From Planctomycetota bacterium (GTDB lineage Bacteria; Planctomycetota; Planctomycetia; Pirellulales; Lacipirellulaceae), in assembly GCA_013286045.1 (NCBI GenBank), contig JABDGM010000025.1, forward strand, positions 1 through 46,277: a DNA stretch of 46,277 nt, in the 5' to 3' direction. The notes under the pieces are model-generated. The model did not search any database. It was not told where the DNA came from and was given only the letters and a program-made list of their open reading frames with translations. The position numbers and the translations under genes were made by a program. Shown piece by piece: positions 18,801 through 26,203 of the stretch. How positions within the stretch are numbered: the stretch's first letter is position 1; the number at the start of each line of letters is the position of its first letter.

Positions 18801-19182
18801 AGAAGCAGAGGAAGGTGTCGGGGGCGAAGATTTTTAGCGGGTCATCGAGCGCGGTGTAGTCGTTTGGGCGTTGGCGGTCGTCGACGGCATCGCAGGGGCG
18901 GGCGAAATTGCGGACGACAAGTTCCAGCTTTGGGAGACGCGTTTGGAGGAGCGCTTCGAAGTTGCCGTAGAGGTTCATTCGCTCGGCGAGCGAGTTGCCG
19001 ACGAGGGCGATGTGTTCGTGTTCGATGAACTTGAGCGGGAGCGCGCTCGGAGGAAGTTTAGCGTCGGACGCGACAGCGGGTATTTTGGGAACGGCGTTGT
19101 CGGAGGTGCCGGCTGCTTGAACCGCCGCAAGACTGAAGAAAGTTAAAACGAGCGTGAGAATGACGCAAGTTACGCGTTTCAT
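15862..19182 (-). CDS. SGNH hydrolase / dehydrogenase propeller / HEAT / CxxCH heme fusion
   Basis: A 1106-residue exported fusion protein. A signal peptide (residues 1-23, ending VQAAG) is followed by an SGNH/GDSL-type hydrolase domain (~55-250) with the nucleophile block VGNSLAER (Ser64), FGFNEAF and NGCHLNEAG. The residue three before the active-site His is Asn, where classical SGNH enzymes have Asp. A dehydrogenase-like propeller (~380-790, with LEDTDHDGRADKC and LKDTDGDGKADLV loops) and HEAT-like repeats follow. The cytochrome domain has CVSCH near residue 985 and a SSMPENLAS segment near the end. The substrate is unknown; esterase action on acylated polysaccharides is a plausible guess only. 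It is the last gene of a minus-strand set after PSD1 and DUF1501 proteins, with a 114-base gap that contains a palindromic repeat. Confidence 0.9.
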   Translation of the reverse strand: MKRVTCVILTLVLTFFSLAAVQAAGTSDNAVPKIPAVASDAKLPPSALPLKFIEHEHIALVGNSLAERMNLYGNFEALLQTRLPKLELVVRNFARPCDAVDDRQRPNDYTALDDPLKIFAPDTFLCFFGFNEAFAGKNGAQHFREAYNNYLDSMAKQYTRLDGSSPRFVLVSPVAWEPTGNPLWPNADDRDEQLAAYTKIIAEVAKARGLAYVDLFTPTKAAFAKDAGMQYTINGCHLNEAGDRFIAADLDRQLFGEPMTVDMDADDFKKLRDAIIDKSWIHLQDYRMLNGWYVYGGRRTWDTETFPREIAKIRAMAAVRDRLVWDIAQGKNPGPPDDSNTGDLIVPETRFGNPAQHYSEPEKLEYLSPEDCIKTMKVPDGFEVKLFASEREFPELAKPDQINFDNRGRLWVCCMPTYPMWKPGDPRPSDRLLILEDTDHDGRADKCTVFYDKLTCPTGFEFWNGGVIVVDQPRYLFLKDTDGDGKADLVVPLVDGWASDDTHHVAGKFQFSNGGLLHNLEGISMSTTVETPWGPHRTHDAPGSHIIDLRTMKINHYVTPGYGNPWCYVFDQWGQGFVGDGTSAQQHWDSPLSGAEVQGRRGMDPVFNNQGMRPCVGNEFLFSRQFPQGVQGQFTYSCVINMNGMPRFNIRDQGAGYTGERIMSSEKGADGKQIPDDLLRSTDKNFRPVDAQIGPDGALWFGDWCNALIGHMQYSQRDPNRDHTRGRIYRMVYTKNKLLDPITQYDKSEEELLDQLRTHELRTRYRARRELRDRPKDAVVAAVNKWVASLDKNDADYDRLRCEALWALQSQHAVDEKLLSEVLGAKTFNARAAAMHVASDERDYLPNAVDLLAAGVNDENPRVRLEAIRGLSFFQSSAALTASLAVLNSPSDSFIDYTLEHTLAALEPQWKDAYQSGKLTVDNDHAKEFLDNYIRRRAPGAAAQGELKKLINPQTPEKTRAKAYAAIEKMPGDANNGHSVFSRLCVSCHKVGNTGYTFGPDLSEVGKRLTRHDIVESIIEPSKKVDPKYQTTTVITNEGKTLVGFIIKKESDSVTLLMAEGKQATIKNDDIDEQRTTNQSSMPENLASTLSPTEFLDVVEFLVSRK

Positions 19183-19232
19183 GGGTTGTCGACCACGATT
19201 GGATTTTGTTGCGCGTGCGAGAAGGCGGAGTA

Positions 19233-19258
19233 CCGACGGCGTATGCCCTCGGCTATTG
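19233..19258. repeat. Palindromic element, copy 2 (diverged)
   Basis: CCGACGGC (19233-19240), loop GTAT, GCCCTCGG (19245-19252), then CTATTG. The stem pairs CCGA with TCGG and GGC with GCC around a single C-C mismatch. It shares the ACCG start, the central GGCGT, the CGGCTATTG end and the overall plan with copy 1 at 1055-1080. It lies between the DUF1501 gene and the SGNH fusion gene. Confidence 0.5.
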
Positions 19259-19296
19259 GCGCAATTGGTTCGGTAAGAAGTCCGCCGTCGCTGCGA

Positions 19297-20757
19297 TTAT
19301 GACAGGACTTCGTGCACGACGCGAGCAGGGATGACGCCGGTTAGCTTTTGGTCGAGGCCCAGGTATTTGTACGTAAACCGGTCATGGTCAAAGCCGAGCT
19401 GGTTCAGCACGGTGGCGTGGAAATCGCGGACGTGGACCGGGTCTTTGGTGATGTTGTAGGAGAAATCGTCGGTTTCGCCGAGGATCGTGCCGCGTTTGAA
19501 GCCGCCGCCGGTCATCCACATGGTGAAGCAGCGGGGGTGGTGGTCGCGGCCGTAGTTTTGGTGCGAGAGGCCGCCTTGCGAGTACACGGTACGGCCGAAT
19601 TCGCCGCCCCAGATGACGAGCGTTTCATCGAGCAGGCCGCGCTGCTTGAGGTCTTGGACGAGGGCGTGGCAGGGTTGGTCGACGTCGGCGCATTGCATTG
19701 GGAGGCGGCCGGCGACATTGCCGTGGGTGTCCCAGTTGTTGTGATAGATTTGCACGAAGCGGACGCCGCGTTCGACCATGCGGCGGGCGAGCAGGGCGGT
19801 GTTGGCGAAGGTGCCGGGTTGTTTGGCGGCGTCGCCGTACATTTTGTAGGTCGATTCAGGTTCGCTGGCGATGTCGGTGAGATCGGGCACGCTGGATTGC
19901 ATGCGGTACGCCATTTCGTATTGCTGGATCCGCGTTTCGGTCTGCGGATCATGCAGCTGTTTGAAGTTCAGCTCGTTGAGGGCGTTGACGCCGTCGAGGC
20001 TGGCGCGGCGGACATCGCGCGAGACGCCAGGGGGGTCATTGATGTAAAGGATCGGATCGCCGGCGGTGCGGAAGCTGACACCGGCGTGTTGGCCGGGGAG
20101 GAAACCCGAGGACCAAAGGCGCGCGGAGATGGCCTGCACTTGTTCGGTGTTCGTGCTCTTGGCGACCATGACGACGAAGGTCGGCAGGTTTTCGTTGAGC
20201 GAGCCGAGCCCATACGACGACCACGCGCCGAGGCACGGGCGGCCGGTGACCTGGTTGCCGGTTTGCATGAGTGTGATGGCGGGCTCATGGTTGATGGCAT
20301 CGGTGTGCATGCTACGGATGAAGACGACGTCGTCGACCATCTTCTTCATGTAGGGCAGGATTTCGCTGACCCACATGCCGGATTGGCCACACTGCTCAAA
20401 TTTGTATTTCGACGGAGCGATGGGGAAACGGGCCTGGCCGCTGGTCATCGTGGTGAGGCGTTGGCCCATGCGGACGGACTCGGGCAGGTCTTTGTCGAAC
20501 CAGCCATCCATGACGGGCTTGTAGTCGTAGAGGTCTTGTTGCGGCGGGCCGCCGACCATGTGTAGGTAGATGACTTGCTTAGCTTTGGGAGCGAAGTGAG
20601 TGAGAGACTTGGGCAGGCCGGCGGCGGGCGACGTGGCCGCGGCAGCAAGTGCATTCGGCGCGAGGGATGCGAGCGCGGCGGTGCCGAGCAGGTGCGAGCC
20701 GGCCGACAGGAAGTGGCGGCGCGTCACGTTTTGGCGAAATTCTTCGAAGGGATTCAT
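19297..20757 (-). CDS. DUF1501 domain protein with twin-arginine-like leader
   Basis: A 486-residue DUF1501 protein, a sulfatase/alkaline-phosphatase-like fold that planctomycetes carry in many copies. The leader TRRHFLSAG (residues 12-20) followed by a hydrophobic stretch to NALAAA looks like a twin-arginine export signal and suggests folding before export. Conserved DUF1501 features are VIYLHMVGGPPQQDLYDYKP at the mature N-terminus, MHTDAINHEPAITLMQTG, FVQIYHNNWDTHGN, LVIWGGEFGRT and GRDHHPRCFTMWMTGGG near the C-terminus. The enzymatic role is not established. It follows the PSD1 gene by 40 bases; DUF1501-PSD1 pairs are a recurring planctomycete operon thought to act together on an extracytoplasmic substrate. 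Confidence 0.95.
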   Translation of the reverse strand: MNPFEEFRQNVTRRHFLSAGSHLLGTAALASLAPNALAAAATSPAAGLPKSLTHFAPKAKQVIYLHMVGGPPQQDLYDYKPVMDGWFDKDLPESVRMGQRLTTMTSGQARFPIAPSKYKFEQCGQSGMWVSEILPYMKKMVDDVVFIRSMHTDAINHEPAITLMQTGNQVTGRPCLGAWSSYGLGSLNENLPTFVVMVAKSTNTEQVQAISARLWSSGFLPGQHAGVSFRTAGDPILYINDPPGVSRDVRRASLDGVNALNELNFKQLHDPQTETRIQQYEMAYRMQSSVPDLTDIASEPESTYKMYGDAAKQPGTFANTALLARRMVERGVRFVQIYHNNWDTHGNVAGRLPMQCADVDQPCHALVQDLKQRGLLDETLVIWGGEFGRTVYSQGGLSHQNYGRDHHPRCFTMWMTGGGFKRGTILGETDDFSYNITKDPVHVRDFHATVLNQLGFDHDRFTYKYLGLDQKLTGVIPARVVHEVLS

Positions 20758-20797
20758 AGAATTAGTTGAGCCAAATCACTGAGGCAAAATGGCTCGG

Positions 20798-23700
20798 CTA
20801 TTTGTTGAGGACTTCGTCGAGATTCATGAGTTCGTTGGTGACCATGGTCCAGGCAGCGAGTTGCGGTACGGGGACTTTGGCGTCGCTTTTGGATTCGCCA
20901 TCGGTGACGAGTTTGCTGGCGTCGTCTGGCGAAGCGTTGTAGTGGGCTTCGAACTTTTTCAGCGTGTCGCGGACGATGGTTAGCTCTTCGGGGTGAAGGG
21001 AGCGACCTATCAAGCGATCGGCGATAAAGTTGATGCGCCGATCGGTGTTTTGACGGGCTTCAATTGCTTGTTGCGCTAGGTGGCGCGCGGCTTCGACGAA
21101 CTGTGGATCGTTAAGCGTCACGAGCGCCTGGAGCGGCGTGTTGGTGCGCTCGCGAACCATTGTGCAGACTTCGCGCGTGGGGGCGTTGAAGACGTCCATC
21201 GAGGCGGGCGGGGCAGCGCGTTTCCAGAATGTGTACATGCTGCGGCGGTAGAGGGCGTCGCCCGTGTCTTGTTTGTAGTCGCGGGTGTTGCTGCCGATCA
21301 TGGCGACGGCTTCCCACACGCCGGGCGGCTGGTAGGGTTTTACGCTGGGTCCGCCGATTTTTTCCGAGAGCAAACCACTTGCGGAGAGGGCGTAGTCGCG
21401 GACCATTTCGGCATCCATGCGGAAGCGCGGGCCACGTGAGAGGAGGCGATTCTCGCCGTCTTTTTCGAGTTTTTCTGGTGTCGTGATCGAGCTTTGCCGG
21501 TAGGTGGCGGACATCACCATCATTTTGAAGAGGCGTTTTATGTCCCAACCCGATTCGCGGAAGTCGACGGCGAGCCAATCGAGCAGTTCTTGATTGCACG
21601 GCAAGTCGCCGGTGACGCCGAAATCTCCCGCAGTTTTCACGAGGCCGTTGCCGAAGACTTCGCTCCAGAAGCGATTAACGGTGACGCGGGCGGTGAGCGG
21701 ATTCTCGGGGCGGAGCAACCACTTGGCGAGGCCTAGGCGGTTGCGCGGCAGATCGTCGGCGAATGACGGCAGGAACGCGGGCGTGGCGGGGGCCACTTCG
21801 TCTTTGCGTTGATCGTATTCGCCGCGGTTCAGGATGTAGGCGACTGCCTTATCCGGCTTGTCCTGCATCACGTAGCCGGAGGTGCTGCGGGCTTGGATAT
21901 CTGCCTGTTCGCGGACAAGCGTTTCGTGGTTCTTGGAGAGCGCGCGGTACGAATCGTCGATCGTGGTTAGCCACCAATCGTAGAGGCTGTTGAGGTCGGC
22001 TTCGTTGCGTTTCTCGGGCGGCGTGGCAACGACTGCGGACAGCGAGAGCTTGGCGAGCGAGGCGACTTCGCTTTCGGACAGTTGGCGGGAATAGACGCGG
22101 ACGTCTTGGATCGTCGCGCCGGACATCGGGGATGTCGTGTTACGCTGGCCAATTTTGAAGGGGACACTGTTCTTGAGCGTACCCGTTAGGGCGTCGGCGA
22201 TGACATTTGTGGGTTGAGGCTGGCCGTTGATAAAGATGTGGACGCCGGCCGCTTTGCTGCCGCCGTCGTAGGTGATGGCAACGTGGACCCATTGATCGGC
22301 GGGAAGCTGATCGCGAGTCATAATTTTCATCGCGTTTTGCGGCCAGCTATCGATGAAGTGGCCGCCAATACGGCGACCTTCGACCCACATATCCCAACCG
22401 CGGTAGTCGCGGCGATCGTCCATGCGAGCGAGTACGGAGCCGGACGCATCGTTCGCGGGCAGCTTCACCCAGGCGGCATAAGAGAAGGGCTGCTTCGCGT
22501 CGTAGTCGCCGACGGTTTTATCGGTTAGGACCGCACCCTGGTTGAGGTAGGCAGCTTTGGCCGAAACGTGACCAGGTCTCCATTCGACGGTTTTCGGCAG
22601 TTTGGCCGTCTGTGGTTTGCCTAGCAGGGTGTAGTGGATGGTGTTGCTGTCATCGTCGAGAGGCGCGAGGAAATCGAGGTCGGCGGTCGGCACTTCGGCG
22701 GCGACGTCTTCCGGCTTGGCTTTGGCTAGCCACTCGTCGAACGCGGGGCGAGCCTCGTTGCGGCGAGCATCCATCACTCCCTTAGCAACCGGAATTTCTT
22801 TGGCGACTTCGCTCCACCGCTTTTCATCCGCGGCGAGCGGAACGGTAACGATGGGTGGCGTATTTTGAATGTTGCCATCCATCGGCGATTGCGTCGTGTT
22901 ATTGAAGAACGCCGCTAGCTGATAGAACTCTTTTTGCGAGAGCGGATCAAATTTGTGGTCGTGGCAAACCGCACAGCCTGCGGTGAGGCCCATCCACACT
23001 TTCGACGTGGTTTCGACGCGGTCGCGCGTGTAGAGCACGGCGTATTCTTCGGGGATCGCGCCGCCTTCGTTGGTCGTGATGTTGCAGCGGTTGAAACCGG
23101 AGCCGAGCCGCTGGTCGAGCGTTGCGTTGGGCAGCAAGTCGCCGGCGAGGTTTTCGATTGTGAACTCATCGAACGGCATATTGGCGTTGAACGCTTTGAT
23201 TACCCAATCGCGGTACGACCACATTTCGCGGTAGTTATCGAAGTGGATGCCGTGGGTGTCGGCATAGCGGGCGGCGTCGAGCCAGTAGCGGCCCCGGTGC
23301 TCACCCCATTTCGGGGACGAGAGGAGTTTGTCGACGAGGTGCTCGTATGCGTCCGAATCATTGTCGTTCGCGAACTCTTCCACGAGTTCGGGCTTGGGCG
23401 GCAAGCCGGTGAGGTCGAGGCTGACGCGACGGCAGAGCGTCCGGCGATCGGCTTCGGGAGCGGGCGCGAGGCCGGCTTCTTCCAGACGGGCGGCGACAAA
23501 ACTGTCGATCGGGTTGCGCACCCACCAGCTGTTGCCGATCTTCGGCACGGGCGACCGGACTGGAGCGATGAGCGACCAATGGGGCTCGTAGTTCGCGCCT
23601 TCTTTGATCCACCGCGCGAGCGTTTGTTTTTCGGCGGAAGTGAGTTTCTTTTTGGTGACGGGCGGCGGCATTTGCTCGTCGGCATCGTCCGACAAGATGC

Positions 23701-23977
23701 GGCGGATCATTTCGCTCGCATCTGGATCGCCCGGCTTGATGGCTTTTTTATCTACGGCAACTTCACGTCGATCCAGCCGCAGGTCGGCTTGGCGCGAGGC
23801 GCTATCTGCGCCATGGCAGGAAAAACAATTCTCCAGCAGAATTGGGTGGATGTCGCGGTTGTATTGGAGCGGCAGCTCTGCGGACTGCGCAGAAGCGCAG
23901 CACGCAACCGTGGAAAGGAGCGCGATCGACGCTCGGAATTTACGCGCGACTATCTTCACCAATTGTGGTTGCCGCAT
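20798..23977 (-). CDS. PSCyt1-DUF1549-LamG-DUF1553 (PSD1) protein
   Basis: A 1059-residue secreted planctomycete cytochrome-like protein. Order: signal peptide (residues 1-33, ending AQSAE), the PSCyt1 heme domain with CFSCH (Cys51, Cys54, His55), and DUF1549 (~156-360, IDSFVAARLEEAGL, DLTGLPP) containing a second CAVCH near residue 334. A LamG/concanavalin-like domain (~465-636, FSYAAWVKL, WVHVAITYDGG) is a probable carbohydrate-binding insertion. DUF1553 (~746-1006) has VNRFWSEVFGNGLV, SGWDIKRLFKMMVMSATYRQSS and TREVCTMVRERTNTPLQALVTL. Two CxxCH motifs suggest c-type heme attachment and electron transfer. It is the first gene of a minus-strand operon with DUF1501 and the SGNH-cytochrome fusion. 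Confidence 0.95.
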   Translation of the reverse strand: MRQPQLVKIVARKFRASIALLSTVACCASAQSAELPLQYNRDIHPILLENCFSCHGADSASRQADLRLDRREVAVDKKAIKPGDPDASEMIRRILSDDADEQMPPPVTKKKLTSAEKQTLARWIKEGANYEPHWSLIAPVRSPVPKIGNSWWVRNPIDSFVAARLEEAGLAPAPEADRRTLCRRVSLDLTGLPPKPELVEEFANDNDSDAYEHLVDKLLSSPKWGEHRGRYWLDAARYADTHGIHFDNYREMWSYRDWVIKAFNANMPFDEFTIENLAGDLLPNATLDQRLGSGFNRCNITTNEGGAIPEEYAVLYTRDRVETTSKVWMGLTAGCAVCHDHKFDPLSQKEFYQLAAFFNNTTQSPMDGNIQNTPPIVTVPLAADEKRWSEVAKEIPVAKGVMDARRNEARPAFDEWLAKAKPEDVAAEVPTADLDFLAPLDDDSNTIHYTLLGKPQTAKLPKTVEWRPGHVSAKAAYLNQGAVLTDKTVGDYDAKQPFSYAAWVKLPANDASGSVLARMDDRRDYRGWDMWVEGRRIGGHFIDSWPQNAMKIMTRDQLPADQWVHVAITYDGGSKAAGVHIFINGQPQPTNVIADALTGTLKNSVPFKIGQRNTTSPMSGATIQDVRVYSRQLSESEVASLAKLSLSAVVATPPEKRNEADLNSLYDWWLTTIDDSYRALSKNHETLVREQADIQARSTSGYVMQDKPDKAVAYILNRGEYDQRKDEVAPATPAFLPSFADDLPRNRLGLAKWLLRPENPLTARVTVNRFWSEVFGNGLVKTAGDFGVTGDLPCNQELLDWLAVDFRESGWDIKRLFKMMVMSATYRQSSITTPEKLEKDGENRLLSRGPRFRMDAEMVRDYALSASGLLSEKIGGPSVKPYQPPGVWEAVAMIGSNTRDYKQDTGDALYRRSMYTFWKRAAPPASMDVFNAPTREVCTMVRERTNTPLQALVTLNDPQFVEAARHLAQQAIEARQNTDRRINFIADRLIGRSLHPEELTIVRDTLKKFEAHYNASPDDASKLVTDGESKSDAKVPVPQLAAWTMVTNELMNLDEVLNK

Positions 23978-24209
23978 GCTGTTTTAGGTGGGGGGTTTCG
24001 GAACCGTCGCGTGTGCCAGAGAGGCCGCTCCGCAACAATTCCCGCAGGCAAACCATCGCACCTGTTATCATAGCTGCGAACGCGACTTGAGCCAAGCGAA
24101 TCGTTTCGGCTTAGAGCTCGATTTGGCCAGCCAGCGGGGCGCGATATTGGGTGGGGCAGCAGCTAAGATGTCGCGTTGGAAGCCAATCTAACGCAAACTT
24201 GCACAAGAT

Positions 24210-26021
24210 ATGCGAAAGCTTCTTTCTGCCGCGGTGTGTTTGATTTTGGCGACACACGCGGCGGCCCAGATTCCCGCGGAATTGCGCGTCGGGCGCGCGG
24301 GGCATGCATTCGATCATCTTGGCGAAATTGGTCGCCAAGCCGAATCCGCCGCGGAGAGCGGGGCGACAATTCTGTATACGACCGGCTTGGGTGAGGTAGG
24401 CTACGGTGGAATTCCAGCGCAAGAGGAATTTAAGAAGCTGCTGACGAGTGCTCGCGATTATAGCGATCAGGCAAAAGTTCGTGGCATCGAGCTCACGATC
24501 GGGTACTTGTGCGCGACGTCGATCGTCAAACTCGATTCGTTTGATAAGAACTGGACACCGGAGTTTCGCGGCCAGTTTCGCACGCGGCCCGGCGAGTGGC
24601 GACAACAAGATCGGCAAGGTCGGCCGCTCGCATCGTGGTATGGCGGCGACTATTCGCCGGCGTGCATGAATAACCCAGATTGGCGGGCTTATGAGCGCGC
24701 GATGGTGCGCTATCAATTGGAGACGGGGCACGGCGGGATTTTTTTTGATAACCCGACCGTGCATCCGCAGGGGTGCTATTGTCCCGACTGCATGCGGCAG
24801 TTTGGCGAAGCATTGAAAAGCGATGCTGGTGGTACGACGCTCGAACAGAGCGGCGACATTGCTGAACCTGAAGCTTGGCGCGCTTATGCGGACGCGCATC
24901 CGCAAGAGTTTTTGCGATTTCGATCGACGATTGCCCGCGGTTTTCTGGCGGAAATGCGCGAATATGCGAGGAGCATCAATCCGCACGCGCTCGTTACCTG
25001 CAACAACAGCTTGAACTCACCCGAGGTCTTGTTTTCGCAGTGCCGAACGTATGGCTATAACATTTTTGAGATGAGCAAGGCGGAAGACTATGTTGTAGTC
25101 GAAGACATGGGTTCGCAGCCGCGGGTGGAAGCGAACGGGCAGGTTTTTGAATATGGGCCAACGTACAAGCAGCTGAATGCGATCAGTCATGGAAAGCCGA
25201 TTGTCGCGGTGACGATCGCGAACGGTGACTATCACACTCCGCCACGCCTGATGAGACTGGCAATGGCGGAGGCTGCGGCAAATGGTGCGTCGTACATGTC
25301 GTGGCCCACGTGGCCGGAAGCGGAGCGAACGCGGATGATTGCCACCGTGCGGCCGGAGGCGGACTTTTTGCGGTCCAACGAATCGCTGCTCAACGAGGGC
25401 ACGCCTCGGGCGGATGTTGCACTGTTCTTGCCGTTTAAACGGTGGATCGAAACTGAAAAATGTGCGGCATCAGAGTTAGCGGCCGAGCTAACACGGGCGA
25501 ACGTACAGTACCGCGTGATCAGCGACGACGACGGGAAATCGCTAGCAGATCGGGCGGCGGGACGAGTTTTGCTAGTTGAGTCGCAAGCCGTGCTCAGCTC
25601 CGAAGAGAAAAAGGCAATCGCGGCGTTCGAAGCGGAGGGAGGACGCATCATCGCGGCGGATCAGCCGCAATGGCTAGAGGCAATTCGGCGCGCAGTTGAT
25701 CCACCAAGCGTTGAAATCGAGGGTTCATCGCTTGTTCGCGCCGCGCTTTTCGATCAACCCAAACGAACGATCGTCCACCTGTTCAATCTCAACGTACAGC
25801 GGCTGTCGTCGTTCGAAGATAAGGTCTCGCCGGCGAACGACCTGAAACTTGCCGTAAGTGTGCCGTTTGATGCCGTTCGCGAAGTTTCAATTCGGACGCC
25901 GGACACGGATTCTACCCACGGGAAGGCGGAGTTCACGGCGGCTCGCGAAGGCGATTCGACGATCGTGAAGTTCACGATTCCGCGTTTGGATATTAATTCG
26001 CTTGTCGAGATATCGAAATAG
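24210..26021 (+). CDS. Secreted glycoside-hydrolase-like TIM-barrel protein
   Basis: A 603-residue exported protein; signal peptide MRKLLSAAVCLILATHAAAQ. The N-terminal ~380 residues look like a TIM-barrel hydrolase-like domain: GGIFFDNPTVHPQGCYCPDC, where an Asp ends a strand and is followed by a CxCxxC motif at about residues 190-195, then LVTCNNSLNSPEV and SYMSWPTWPEAE. The C-terminal part holds a class I amidotransferase-like alpha/beta segment (GRVLLVESQAVLSSEEKKAI, EGGRIIAADQP), as in beta-galactosidase-like proteins with a trimerisation domain, and a final beta domain. The specific glycosidase family and substrate are not recognised. The gene stands alone, divergent from the PSD1 gene across 232 bases, and precedes other exported degradative enzymes. 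Confidence 0.75.
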   Translation: MRKLLSAAVCLILATHAAAQIPAELRVGRAGHAFDHLGEIGRQAESAAESGATILYTTGLGEVGYGGIPAQEEFKKLLTSARDYSDQAKVRGIELTIGYLCATSIVKLDSFDKNWTPEFRGQFRTRPGEWRQQDRQGRPLASWYGGDYSPACMNNPDWRAYERAMVRYQLETGHGGIFFDNPTVHPQGCYCPDCMRQFGEALKSDAGGTTLEQSGDIAEPEAWRAYADAHPQEFLRFRSTIARGFLAEMREYARSINPHALVTCNNSLNSPEVLFSQCRTYGYNIFEMSKAEDYVVVEDMGSQPRVEANGQVFEYGPTYKQLNAISHGKPIVAVTIANGDYHTPPRLMRLAMAEAAANGASYMSWPTWPEAERTRMIATVRPEADFLRSNESLLNEGTPRADVALFLPFKRWIETEKCAASELAAELTRANVQYRVISDDDGKSLADRAAGRVLLVESQAVLSSEEKKAIAAFEAEGGRIIAADQPQWLEAIRRAVDPPSVEIEGSSLVRAALFDQPKRTIVHLFNLNVQRLSSFEDKVSPANDLKLAVSVPFDAVREVSIRTPDTDSTHGKAEFTAAREGDSTIVKFTIPRLDINSLVEISK

Positions 26022-26203
26022 CCATACGTTCGACTAACTGGCTATAGCGTGGGCCCCCACTCGCGGTCTTGCGGACGTTGAAGCAGACTCCCAGCGCCGA
26101 CGGATTTTGCTCGTTCGGCGGCGAGGCTACACTATTGCGAATGGCGACGTGCGAACCGGTTTATCGATCACGATCGCGCGCTCATGCGGACGATCCGATT
26201 ACC

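Noticed and set aside
19348..20565. 405-codon plus-strand open frame
   Set aside because: Antisense shadow of the DUF1501 gene, with no recognisable motif.
22934..24073. 379-codon plus-strand open frame
   Set aside because: Antisense to the PSD1 gene over most of its length, with no family resemblance.
26050..26100. GTGGGCCCCCAC near-palindrome as a terminator of the barrel-hydrolase gene
   Set aside because: The loop is too small or the stem too short, there is no T-run, and it is a common outcome in GC-rich sequence.
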